A program made the position numbers and the translations under genes. This document shows positions 49,101 through 59,819 of a stretch of 64,000 nt of DNA, one piece after another (positions within the stretch are counted from its first letter, which is position 1; each line of letters starts with the position of its first letter). The stretch is from Chinchilla lanigera. Its lineage: Eukaryota > Chordata > Mammalia > Rodentia > Chinchillidae. Location: assembly GCF_000276665.1 (NCBI RefSeq), contig NW_004955466.1, forward strand, positions 12,428,270 to 12,492,269, in the 5' to 3' direction. Below the pieces are notes generated by a model that did no database searches, was not told where the DNA came from, and saw only the letters and a program-made list of their open reading frames with translations.

Positions 49101-49737
49101 AGAGGTGTTGCCCTTCTGCTCTTCTCCTGTCCAGAACTGAGTCTTTTCTTTTGTGCTTTTTGTAAACAACCCCTGGGGGCGCAGAGGAAGCGTCCCAAAC
49201 CCTTGGAGGGGGACTACGGCCTGTTAGTCATTGCATCGGAGCGTCTGTCAAGAGTAGTGTTACATAGTTGGTGATTCTAAATGTTGAGTAAATGGTAATG
49301 ACTATTCTACATTTTGGCTTTGGGCAATTAAAGATGGATTATTTTTCCTTTGTAATTTTTAAGATTATCTTAGCAATGGCCTCTGTGACCTTCTTAATCC
49401 CCTCAGAGATCAAATTTGAGCCTTTGGAGGGAGAATAATAGTTATTTTCACATAGAATGAATGAAGCCTCACAGCCTGTCCTTGTGGATGAAAGGTCTAC
49501 CTATTCATTCTTAGCAGCAACTCTTGGCCCACCCCTGATGAACTGAGACTAGCACAGGGCCGCGGAAGTCACTAGCGGAGGCAGCTTTAGCCCTAGTCCC
49601 AGCCTCCAGCTGAGCTTCCTGGACCAGGGCCAGTTGCAAACACTATTTTTTTTTAATCTGCAGAATGGGATAAAAATACCACTTCACTTATGGTTGGAGA
49701 CAAATGCATTAAGCAATTAGAATAGTGTCATGCTTGA
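46169..49737. other. Mostly unique sequence, no gene seen
   Basis: A 20-base tandem duplication (ataagtactgtacctaattc type) lies at about 47473-47512. A possible MER5A-like scrap lies near 48040-48130, and a possible broken B1 end at 47105-47165. The GC-rich patch 48.09-48.24 kb has no exon that I can define. Confidence 0.4.
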
Positions 49738-49970
49738 AAGTGTGGGCTCCAGGTCCAACTGTCTGAGTGTGGGTGGACACCACCTTCGTCATTCTTACTT
49801 ATATATTCTTGAGCAAGTGACTTAATCTGTTACTGCCTCAGGTTCTAGCACAATGAAACTGAGTTCCTCAGTTCCTCCCACATGGGGTTGTTGTGAAAAG
49901 TATGATGAACTTACATATACTGTATACACCAGAGCTTGGGACAAAGTAAGCTCAGGAAATGTTAGTTTTG
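49738..49970 (+). repeat. MIR SINE, plus strand
   Basis: The order agtgtgggctccaggtccaa, ttgagcaagtgacttaatct, ctgcctcaggttct, catggggttgttgtgaaaag, aagtaagctcaggaaatgtt covers most of a MIR element. Confidence 0.65.
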
Positions 49971-50338
49971 AGTTGACAGCAGAGAGTCACTGGATGATTT
50001 CATTCAATGATCATTATCATTTTGCCAAGTTAAAGATGTACCTACAAATTTTACCTGTGATTTCTGTGGCCCATGCCTCAGGATAAGCTGCAACTACAAT
50101 TTTGACCGTAGCATTTAGAATTTGCTTGCAGTTGAGACTGGACAAGAGCTTTGGAGGAGTCCACTATTATTTTCTTTCCCTTTAGTAGTGGGGACAGTTG
50201 AGGTTTTGTCTGTAAGCTGAAGTAGCATAGAGGGCTGCTGAGAGGCTGGGGCTTAGTGAATGGACTTTTGATCTAGATTGGAAGAATATGTATATTTTCT
50301 TTGGAAACTCCTTGTTTCATTTTTTCTTTTTATTTGAT

Positions 50339-50372
50339 TTGTGTGTGTGTGTGTGATTGTGTGTGTGTGTGA
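50339..50372. repeat. (TG)n microsatellite
   Basis: TG dinucleotides with one GATT interruption. Confidence 0.9.
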
Positions 50373-50496
50373 GTATGTCACATGCCCTCAAACAGTATGA
50401 TACTGATATTAACAGTTTAAAGTAGGCATTGACAAGCTATGACCTGTTGACCAAATCTTGCCTTTGGCCTCTTTGTATGGCCTATGAGCTAAGGAA

Positions 50497-50636
50497 TGTT
50501 TTTTTACATTTTATTTTTTTATTTTATATTTTATTTTTTATTTTCTGGTACCAGGAATCAAACTCACGATCTTGTGCTTGCCAGGCAGGTACTGTGCTGC
50601 TGAGCTAAATCCCCAGCCCCTGTTTTTTGCATTTTA
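50497..50636 (-). mobile_element. ID SINE with target-site duplication
   Basis: TGTTTTTTTACATTTTA (50497-50513) and TGTTTTTTGCATTTTA (50621-50636) flank a minus-strand ID with an ATTTT-rich tail, ggtaccaggaatcaaactca and ctgctgagctaaatcccc. Confidence 0.9.
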
Positions 50637-50904
50637 AGAAGGGTTCAGAGGAGAGGGGAAGCTAGAGCAGACAATGTGAGAAAGTTTCTCAACTCTGGTT
50701 TAAAAAATAATGATGTCATCCCCCCACCCCCTGCCCTGACTGTGAATATCTATCTTACCAGTGTCCTTGAAACTCCTGGGTATCTCTTTCAGACCACACG
50801 GTTTCTCCTCTCCAGAACTAGCCGCTTTTCTGAATCTTGTGTTATTTTTCCTTTACTTAAATGTAAAAGAATCATATACATATATAAATATATAAGATAT
50901 TGTT

Positions 50905-51567
50905 CATGAAGTATGATAAAATATGATAAATTTTACGTAAAAATCATTACAGTAAAAGACACGCTGCCATAATCCCCCCTCAAACTACTCCCCCTTGCTT
51001 CAAACACATTTATCCCATCATTCTTGCCACCTTCTGAAACAGCTGCGGAAACCTTCTTTTGTGAGTGTCTTTTAGTGACTGCCTCAGTATCTTGAATTAG
51101 TTTGAAACATTTATGATAATTTCTGTCAAATAAAAACCTTATAGTGTATCTACATCCATCTCATTCACCAGCTGTGGCACCGTGTGACTTCTGGCTCTTC
51201 CCCAAAGTCAAAATGACCATGAAAGGTAAACTTTTTGAATGAATTCAGGACATCAAGGCAGCCAGGACAGCACAACTAAAAAGACTCATGAAGAAAACTT
51301 CCAGAACTGCTTTAAAAAGTGGCAAGAGGGGCTGGGGATTTAGCTCAGCGGCAAAAGCGCCTGCCTGGCAAGCGCAAGGTCGTGAGTTCGGTTCCTGGTA
51401 CTGGAGAAAAACCAAAAAAAAAAAAAAAAAAAAACGTGGCAAGAAGGGTGGGATAAGTGTGTTTGAAATGAGGAGAATTTTTGAGGGACAGTAATGACTA
51501 TGTATCTTTTACTGTAACAAACAAAAATTTTTAAAAATTCACGTATTTTTTTATCACACCGTGTATT
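50905..51567. mobile_element. Palindromic non-autonomous mariner, copy 1
   Basis: The left end (gtatgataaaatatgataaa...attacagtaaaagac) is the inverted counterpart of the right end (gtatcttttactgtaac... ttatcacaccgtgta). Both arms also carry the same 3' end of a mariner-type transposase gene: left, minus strand (ggcaagaatgatgggataaa in reverse); right, plus strand, where APCDFWLFPK-like and a C-terminal FEMRRIFEG are readable. The longer arm is on the right. The element cannot encode a transposase. The class call rests on the CDFxLFPK motif and end structure. An ID SINE splits the right arm. Confidence 0.7.
51319..51444 (+). mobile_element. ID SINE inside mariner copy 1
   Basis: Exact GTGGCAAGA copies (51319-51327 and 51436-51444), which are mariner sequence, flank a nearly full-length plus-strand ID ending in about 20 A. 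Boxes A and B are intact. It is among the best-preserved SINEs in the window. Confidence 0.96.
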
Positions 51568-51589
51568 TTATTTTCTTGCTCTACATAAA

Positions 51590-52590
51590 CGGAATGACCC
51601 TCTATATTTTCTCCCATTCCATGCCTATTCTCGCAAGATTATGTTTTCTCCCTATTATTGCATGTTTTAACCTGCATGGAGGTGTACAGCTATAGTTGAT
51701 TAATTTTCTTGCCACAGGCTTCCATATGTGCAGTTCCATGTACATTTACCTGTTCTCCTAGTGAACACTTGGGTTGTTGTCTGGTTTCTTTTTCCATGAT
51801 GAACATGTTACCAGCATTCTTATTCTTACTTCATGGTGCACTTATATAAGAGATTCTGGACACATGAAACCATTAGGTCAAAAGTTAGTCATCTTCAGCT
51901 TTACAAGATGACATGGACAGTTTTCCAAAGTGATTGTATCCATTTCTTTCTAGTCTAGCTATTTAATACTACAAACTGATTTACTCCAAGGTGAGTGGCT
52001 GATGCCAACAATTTCACTGTGCTCATATTTTATGGGCCAAGAAAGTGGAAAGAACTTGGCTGGCCAGTTCCTGTCTACTTCATGGGACTGAAGCATAGTG
52101 TGCTGGGGATGGACGATCCACCGCTGGGAGGGCTTCTTCCTCACTCCTATGTCTGCAGCTCCGTTCTCTCCCCTCTGTCTCCACAGGGCATCTTATTCTC
52201 CTGGGCCTGTCCACATGGCTTGACTTCCTCACACAATGGTGGCTTCTGAGAAGTGTGACTTCTTATTCGGTGACTCAGAGTTCCAAGAACTGAGGTCCCA
52301 AGAGCTTGGAAGTGAACGCTGCTGGCCTTTTAAGACCTGGACCTAGGCATTGCATCCCATCACTTCTCCCACATTCTTTTGGCCAGTGTAGTCACAGTGC
52401 CTGCCCAGAATCCAGGGCAGAGGACGCAATACTCCGAATCTTGTTGGGCAAGTGCAACAGGTAATGATCTGTGGCTGTCATCTTTAATCTACCCCACAGT
52501 CCTTTCAATAAGGTATGGGAGATTGTGTTGCTACACATCCTGTTAACATTTATTGTCAAATTTCAAAATTTTTTTGCCAACCTGGTGGGC
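51590..52590 (-). mobile_element. Old L1 fragment, minus strand, interrupted
   Basis: Bases 51590-51965 (ctacataaacggaatgaccc, gaacacttgggttgttgtct, acatggacagttttccaaag) and 52490-52590 (tgttgctacacatcctgtta, gccaacctggtgggcatg) follow the order of an ancient L1 in reverse. The piece between them, 51966-52489, is foreign to L1 and looks like another old interspersed repeat whose class I could not decide. Confidence 0.55.
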
Positions 52591-52609
52591 ATGAAAAGAC
52601 AGAATATTT

Positions 52610-52825
52610 TAGAACATCATTTATTGAATTTTTACTGTGCCATAGGAACAAGGATGAATGATGGTAATTTTTTTCTTCTTCATTTAAATCTTAACCACAG
52701 ACATGAGGAGTAGATATTATTACTTTCACAGAGGTTAACTAACATGCCAGAGGTCATAGAACAAACAAATGCCAGAGTGTAAACTGGAACAGAGATTTAC
52801 CGCACTTCTAAGCCTGTGCTGTTAA
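52610..52825 (-). repeat. MIR SINE, minus strand
   Basis: It reads tttattgaatttttactgtg, gaggagtagatattattact, cagaggttaactaacatgcc, gaggtcatagaacaaacaaa and cttctaagcctgtgctgtta, the reverse complement order of MIR. Confidence 0.65.
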
Positions 52826-53097
52826 TTTTTCCTTCTTATCCCAAGATGGGAGCTGGAATGATGGTTTGAGTAAGAGCTTGAACAATAAAGAAAACGTAAA
52901 ACTATCAAACCATGATAACTAAGTAAAACAAAATAATAAGAAAACATGACTTAAACATTTTTATTCATCTATATGGGAGTGCCGTCTCTTCCTTCCTATC
53001 AAGCAATAAAACAAAAAATTTATTCTAGAAGAAAAAGTCAAACAACACCTCCTCCAAAATCTAAAACATTTAAATGATTGATAGGAATTGGTCTTAC

Positions 53098-53241
53098 AGT
53101 TTTTAAAGAAGGATTGCGGATGACCTCAGGCTGTGTTGAGCTCAGGTGAAGAGACAGATTTAGTCTTTTTATCAAATCAAGGCAGCGCTGCAGCTTCTGT
53201 GGTGTGGAAAAAGTAACTTCCACCATGCGTGGGTTCCCAGG
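53098..53241 (-). CDS. Candidate internal coding exon, gene not identified
   Basis: On the minus strand a tttttcccgtAG acceptor (AG at 53243-53242) is followed by exactly 144 bases, 48 open codons, and then a GTAAGA donor (53097-53092). The encoded stretch begins PGNPRMVEVTFSTPQKLQRC, continues with a leucine-rich helical-looking LIKRLNLSLHL, and ends EVIRNPSLKT. Codon choice looks coding-like (three CGC arginines, many G/C third positions), unlike the A/T-rich surroundings. A stop lies in frame just upstream of the acceptor. I do not recognise the family, and no partner exon was found in the window, so it may be a lone exon of a long gene on the minus strand, or a decayed one. Confidence 0.42.
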
Positions 53242-54238
53242 CTACGGGAAAAACCTGGAGATACACACAGATGTCTTATGGCGATGTGACCTAATACATT
53301 TTCTTGTCCTGTTTTATTCCTGATAAGGATTCCTTTGTCTCTGGGTAACATGTATCTTCTTGGATGTATCTCAGAAATAACTCATCAGTTCAAGACAAAA
53401 TGCTTTGTGCAACCATGTTAGTTGCTTAATGCCTGGACTAATTTTTAATGAAATCAAACCACTTGGAATCAGTTCTTAGGTACAGTACTTCCTCCCCAAA
53501 CTTCAGTCCCTCTCCGGGACTGAATTAATCTTCCCCATCCTGCTATTCTTAATATGTGCTTTACCAGGTGTGCTTTTCTTGTTCTGAGAACCCTTTGAAA
53601 AGACTCAAACTCATTTTCCTCACCTTCATTGCATTTCATTTAAAAAATATATTTAGGAAGAGTATCACAGCCATACTCTTCTTCAAGAAGGGGATTCATC
53701 CTTAAAAAAGCATGGATAAGTGATACCATTATGGTGCAGACACTATAGAGTGCACTTTTCCAAGCTAAAATGGTCATGGCATCACGAGGTGGTACAATCT
53801 TATGGGATCAGTGAGGTTTATGTAGTCATTGACTGACACTGTTATGAGGTACACGCCTATATTAAAAGGAATTGGCTCATGTGATTATGGATTTTACTTC
53901 ATCTGATATATTGTATTTCATTTTAACCAGCTTCTATTTCATTAAAAATTAGTCTTTTCAATTTTCTGTGTGTATCCATTGCTTTGAATGTTGTTCACAG
54001 TGGTTAGTGTTAGAGCTTGATCTGTAATAGCTAGCTAAGTCTAAATATCACCTCAAAAGGATCAGATGTGGGTTATGTATGGGTCACTCATTTTTTGTTT
54101 CAGTGTCCTTTCATCTTCATGCATGGTTAGTGATTCACCAGTCTGGCTTTATTTTTTGTTGCCCTGTTATTAGCTGAAAGCTGGACAGAAAAACTTTAGT
54201 CATAGAGAAAATCTCCAGCTGCTATCACACACACACAT

Positions 54239-54275
<37 letters not shown>

Positions 54276-57009
54276 TTAATGGCTTAACATACAAAATTGG
54301 ATATTCTTTAATTTAAGAATTTCATGTAGAATGTAATTTAGAATCTATTAATATATTCATGGCTTAAAAATCATAGGACTAAAAGGAAGAAAACATGGCC
54401 TGGAGGATAACATGGTACCCACTTGGTTGTAATTCTTTCATGGTGGTCTCTGAAATCTCTCCCCTCCTGGATGATTTAGTAGCTTGCTTAGATTGTGAAA
54501 ATGAGCTTTCAATTGTGGTGACCTTTGATGCAACAGTAAGACACAGATCCAGGGCGGAGTCTGCAGATGTTTCTTGTGGAGGTGGTAATGCCAGCCAAGT
54601 GTGAACATGTGTCCCTCTCTTCACTAAATCAAAGCCAGCAGTCATATGAAAAGATGTACCACATTTTGAGAGCATTACACTTAACTTTAGCATCCATAAG
54701 AACAGGGCCTTCGGTTCTATGTAGTGGAGGAAAATGTCCTGCTTTTCTAGGGTTCTAAAGGAAATACCATCCTATAGGGAAAATAAGTTAGAAAGTGGGT
54801 ACAGTGGTACTTGTCCTATTTTTCTTCACTGAACCAGAAGAGTGTCCTCAGCAAGCTCTAAAATTTCTTCTTGCTCCAAAAGGTGATGGTTTTGGGTGGA
54901 AATGGAGTCTTTGGTGTGAAATATAGTCTTGAGTCTTGAGAGACTATTTTTAACTTCTGGCTTTGCCAGTTTATGACAGCTATGCCCCCTCTTTAGAGTG
55001 CAGGCGATGTTGGAAACAAAACAAGCTACAACACAACAAAATGTTCTCTGCAGGCCCCACTGGACTGATTTGGAGAAGTGATTTGTTCAGGGGCAGCCAC
55101 CTCCAAGTCTGGTGGCTCAAGATCTCTTTGCATGGTATGTTCCAGAGGGGGCTCTGAGGGGTGCTGGGACGGGGGCAGTCTGAGGTCAGAAACACTGCTG
55201 ATCTCATCTTGGAGTTTGAGGTTCTTTTTCCATTCTAGTTAGGCTGCCTCTCTCTCTCTCTCTTCCCGTTAAAATGCCCTGAATGATTTATTTGCCTTTT
55301 CTTTCCATTGAAGTCCTATTATGCTCACCTAGTATACATAATCTATACCTAAATAAATGACAGTTAAGAGCCAAAAAAGCCTTTGATCAATTTTAGAATG
55401 CCTTATATACTTTTAAGAATATAGATGACAGTGAAATATCACCTGATATTTATCAATATAGCTACTCATTTGTGTTTAAAATAACATACCCCAACTGATA
55501 TACGAATACAGAAATATTACTTTTTTTACTCTAGTTTCTTGAAACAATTTTATTTAGATTTCTTGCATATTTTTACCCTGATTGCTACATGGATGACCTA
55601 ATGCAGCTTTCTAGGCTCATGATTCTCATTTCTAAATTGTTTGAAAACCAGCACTTCTGAATCCCCATTAACACATTAATAAGAATTGCTGCTCAAATTG
55701 TAAGTACTTATTTGACTAATGTAGCTAAATTGGTTTCTCCTTGTCATCTGGGTGTATATTTGTGATCTTCCATTTGTGACCTCCAAAGTATAGCCACTTA
55801 TGGTGCTGCTTTTAAGAGTTACTTTTAAAGGCTTATTATTTTTAACGACAACCCATAGTTGCAAATACAAATGTTAACCTTTGGGAACAAATGAACTATA
55901 TCAGACTTAAACTTCTTTAGCTTCCTTTTTTTTTTATTAATTCCACACTGACATCTGTAAGGACCCTAAGCAAACATAGATTGATTATTATTTTAGGCTT
56001 GTGTGCTTTCCTCTTGAGGCATTGCTTAGTTAAAAAAAAATTGTTATTTGTGAGATTTTGTAAGGAAGCTGATGTAAGGCAATTCCATTTATAAGGGATA
56101 ATCCCAGGCAAGTAAAAGGAAACACTTGTTTTATATTCTCAATAGGACAAAGTGAGTTCCCTAGCAAGTGATAGAAGGATGACAAGAATTCCGTGTTTTT
56201 GTTTAACGGATCCATTTTATTTGCACAATGTATGGAAGTACCCATTAATCTCTTCCCTTCTCCCACTTTCTACAAAATAGGTTGGTGAACCAGTGGGCTA
56301 AAACTTAGAGAAGCCATCTACACTCCCTGGCTGCTATTTGTGTTATGGACACAAACTTAGAAAGAGATGGGAGGAATATGTTTGGTATCAAATCCTTTTG
56401 AATGAACAATGAACATAGCACTTTGGACAGAGACTGAAATTGTTAGAACAATTTTAAGTGTTGAAAAGATCATGAATCAGGAAAGCCAGAGGTGACCTGC
56501 AGGTTGCAGGAGATGGTTCTCTATAGATATTTCAGTGACTTTGGACATTTCTTGGTTCAGTCCTTGCCGTCATTGTCCTCTCATTTTCATTGTAATTGTC
56601 ACTCAGTACCTACCTATGGTGCCAAGAGCTGCTGATACGGATTTACACAACTCATTTCTCTTGACTCTCACAGCTAATATTTCAGCTTGCCCGTGGTAGG
56701 AGAGTTTGGAGAGGAAAGTAGTCTGTCGCTGTTAACTGCCGTGCACAGCGGGGTAGCTTGTTTTCAGCCCCATGTCCATGTTGCATCAGAAAGTTTGAAC
56801 TGAGTCTTATGCACAGTGACAAGGGAAGGCAGGAGTTTTCAGACTCCTTCATTCTTTCGATCTTCCCCTTGGATACAGGCCCCATTCCGAGTATGTGTTT
56901 TCCTCAATCTTTCTTTCTGCTTCCTCACTCTTGCTTTCTTTGAGGATTCTGTCTCCTGTTTAGGCTAACTAGAGACAGTCATATCATGGGAAGGGTCTAA
57001 GATTGACAT
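53242..57009. other. A/T-rich unique sequence, no gene seen
   Basis: No further exon with matching splice signals was found on the minus strand to partner the candidate at 53.1 kb. A CA microsatellite and a short TC tract (55247-55262) are present. Confidence 0.4.
54226..54272. repeat. (CA)n microsatellite
   Basis: About 22 CA dinucleotides with one CATG interruption. Confidence 0.95.
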
Positions 57010-57126
57010 TTGAAGACTTGGCCTTTATACCTCAGTTTCCCTCTTAAGAACTGTGTTATCTTAAGCAAATCACACAAGCTTTTTAAGCTGCAGTCCTCTT
57101 TCCTGTGTTACAAAGTATGATTGAAA
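57010..57126 (+). repeat. MIR-like fragment, plus strand
   Basis: The segment atacctcagtttccctctta, tgtgttatcttaagcaaatc, tttaagctgcagtcctcttt has the MIR core order but is short and diverged. Confidence 0.4.
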
Positions 57127-57952
57127 AACAGTGTGTACTAAAAAACAGAATTATTACAGTAAAGAGCACATTGTCATTAATCCCCCTCAAAATACTCCTC
57201 CCCACTCGAAACACTCAACCGACCATTTGTGCTACTTCCTGAAGCACTCGGAGGCCTCTTCTGTTGTCTTTAGCTGTGCTGTCCTGGCTGCCTCGATGTC
57301 CTGACTTCTTTTTTTGTTTGTTTTTAATTTTAAAAATAAAAGGAGGAAAACATTAACAGACAGACAACATTTTACAAAATAGCAAAAGAACAGTACAGAC
57401 AATACAGAGTTACAAACAAAGTGGTAGGAAATTAACAATGCTTGTTGTATTACATATTGATATCTTCAAAGTGGTTTCTCATGAATACAGACAGAAACAT
57501 GCAATATTGATCAATTAAGGACTCACTGACAGTTTCTTTCAGCAAAGCAACAGAAGACAGTAGAACAGCTATCTTAACTATCCTATATATACATATCGAT
57601 GTCTTGACTTCATGCAAAACTTTTATCTTTGATGGTCATTCTGACTTTGGGGAAGACCTTGAAGTTGTATGGTGCCAGATCCACTGAATAATGTGAATGA
57701 GGACCCACCATAATGTTCTTACGAGCCTGTCTTTCTGTTGGATGACACTCGGCAGCAGCATTTACTGTCTATTTTTATCACACCTCTTAAAAATACAAAA
57801 AAGGACTCCAAAACTGCTTCAGGAAGTGGCAAGAACAATGAGATAAGTGAGTTTGAAGTGAGGGGAAGTATTTTTGAGGAGGATTAATGGGAATTTGTCT
57901 TTACTGTAATATATTTTAAAAGATTTTTAAGCACTCACTGTACCTTTGGATC
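57127..57952. mobile_element. Palindromic non-autonomous mariner, copy 2
   Basis: The left end (aacagtgtgtactaaaaaac... attacagtaaagagc) and right end (gtctttactgtaat... gcactcactgta) are inverted relatives. As in copy 1, each arm carries the transposase 3' region in opposite orientation, but here the longer arm (to about 57680, with the CDFxLFPK-region DNA in reverse) is on the left. Copy 2 is therefore copy 1 in the reverse orientation. An L1 tail interrupts the left arm. Confidence 0.7.
57293..57611 (-). mobile_element. Short L1 3' end inside mariner copy 2
   Basis: TCGATGTCCTGACTTC (57293-57308) and TCGATGTCTTGACTTC (57596-57611), mariner sequence, flank 287 bases of minus-strand L1 3' UTR with one ~95-base unit. 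No coding sequence is included. Confidence 0.92.
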
Positions 57953-59262
57953 ACTGCTTATAGAAGTGGCTATATGTGAATTTAAAAAAATATATATTCA
58001 TTGAGGCAAAGGAGTTTTGCAGTCCTGCTATCATTTGCACTGGGGTGTGCCATTCAATCTGACTGTGGGAATTTCAGCTCTAGAAGGCTGGCGAGGGAAG
58101 CAGGACAGGTTTGAGGAATGGGTTGGGTGCAGGACTACCAGTGGCCCTAGAATAAACTATGGGTGGGAGATGATGTTTGCTGCCCTTCTGCATTTGCTGC
58201 ATTCTCTGTTCTCAGCTTATAGCCACAGACTCTGAAACTTAGTCCTCAGAGGTCTTTAGGCCCAGATAAGGCAGCCGAGGCCTGGAGAGGTGCATGGTCC
58301 TGCCCAAGGTTTTGTAACTCGCCAGCACTGCAATTGGGGCGAAGACATTTTTTATCATCCATGGTGGTAGAACTGGCAATTACAGACCAGGCATGCAAGT
58401 ATCTGTGTTTAGTCTAAAGGAAGCTCGTTAAATTCCACTTCCTCCTAAGAGTTTCTAATGGTAGCTTTTAGATCCCCTAGTGCTTGCTCCTTCTGTGAAT
58501 TGCAAGTGGTATGACTGCGGAAGAGCTTTCAAGCAGGAGCCCTCTGACCCCAACCCTGCTCACCAATAGCTGGTGAGGATGCACAGGGCAGAGATCCTAG
58601 CTCTCTGGACCCTGAAAAGCTCTGACGAAGCTCCTTCCACAGAAGCGTGGAAAGCTCCTGAATGATTCAGCTGGGTGGCTGAAGTTGTCACTGGTTTTCA
58701 CGTGGAGATTCTTGTCTGAGAGCTTAGCATTTTCACGATAAAATGTTTCAGGCCTGCAATAAAGCATGAACAGAAGTAACGAACACTGTCTGCTCACTGC
58801 AACTTCTCGATGCTTTTGTGTTTTGTTTTGCTATATCTGTTTCACATCACTTTTTAAAAGAAGTAAAACACAGTCAACGCCTTTTAAATCTGTTTTCTGA
58901 GTGTTCTTTGCTTTGCCTGAGGAAAATGTTACTCTGAATTTGGCATTGATACTTTTTTTGGCATATTTTATACTTAAGTATCTATACACATATGTACTTT
59001 GCCATAAATAGCATATAGCCAGGGTTTGTAGGCTTTTAAACTTTATATAAGCAGCAGTAGACTCTACGATTCTGATACCTTGTTATATTGTTTAATATTA
59101 TGTTTTGATTTATCTACATTGACATAGCGCATATTTTAACTGTGACAGTGTGTAATGTGGGGCTACATTTACTACTTATGTACCCATGTCCTTTCATTGC
59201 TTAGTGTTTTCACTGTTGCCGTATTTTAATCTCTTTTCAGTCATTTCATTTTGTGATGCCTT
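57953..59262. other. Mostly unique sequence, old repeat scraps
   Basis: A MIR-like minus-strand scrap lies at about 58250-58345 (cagccgaggcctggagaggt, tgcccaaggttttgtaactc). The A/T-rich part 59000-59240 resembles decayed minus-strand L1. No gene is seen. Confidence 0.4.
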
Positions 59263-59819
59263 AAGAGTTAATGTAGAGAACAACTGGGATGAGGGAAAGG
59301 AGAGAAAGAAAGAAAAGAAGAAGGAAGGGAAAAAATATATGGATAGATAGCTGGGAAAACTGTACTGCTGAAGTCTAATAGCTTATTGAAAGGAACAGTT
59401 AGTGCCTAAGTTTTTTTTCTTTTTGACCAATTTTGCATGCTTATATCTGTGATCTGAACAACTAATTTGAAGACAATATAACAATCATTGGTGAATTCCT
59501 ACCATCTTGTCTAGTGAAACTCTGTATTTTTTTTTTATTGTTTTTTTGTTTTAATTTTTTATTCTCTTTAATGGGTTGATCAATCTTGCATTCTTACATC
59601 TGGTCATCTGTGCAACTTCACTGAAGATAACAATATGTAATGTAACAGCCACTGTTAATTCCCATCATTTGGTTCTGAAACCCTGCATCATTCTTTTTGT
59701 TTTTGCTTTGTTTTGTTTTTGTCTATGTTATTGGCATTTTGCTATTGTTCTTTTTATTATTATTCTCATTAAAATAAAAAAATGAGACCCCCCCCCCAAA
59801 ACAAAGAGTTAATGCAGAG
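59263..59819 (+). mobile_element. L1 3' UTR insertion, plus strand, two tandem units
   Basis: AAGAGTTAATGTAGAG (59263-59278) and AAGAGTTAATGCAGAG (59804-59819) flank 525 bases of plus-strand L1 3' UTR. Two diverged copies of the terminal unit are visible: about 59445-59575 (gacaatataacaatcattgg) and 59620-59760 (taatgtaacagccactgtta), each followed by a T-rich stretch. It ends in AAAATAAAAAAATG and a short C-run. Confidence 0.88.

Noticed and set aside
54226..54272. Possible CRISPR-like or regulatory repeat array
   Set aside because: It is a plain CA microsatellite; no spaced repeats occur, and CRISPR arrays are not expected in animal nuclear DNA.
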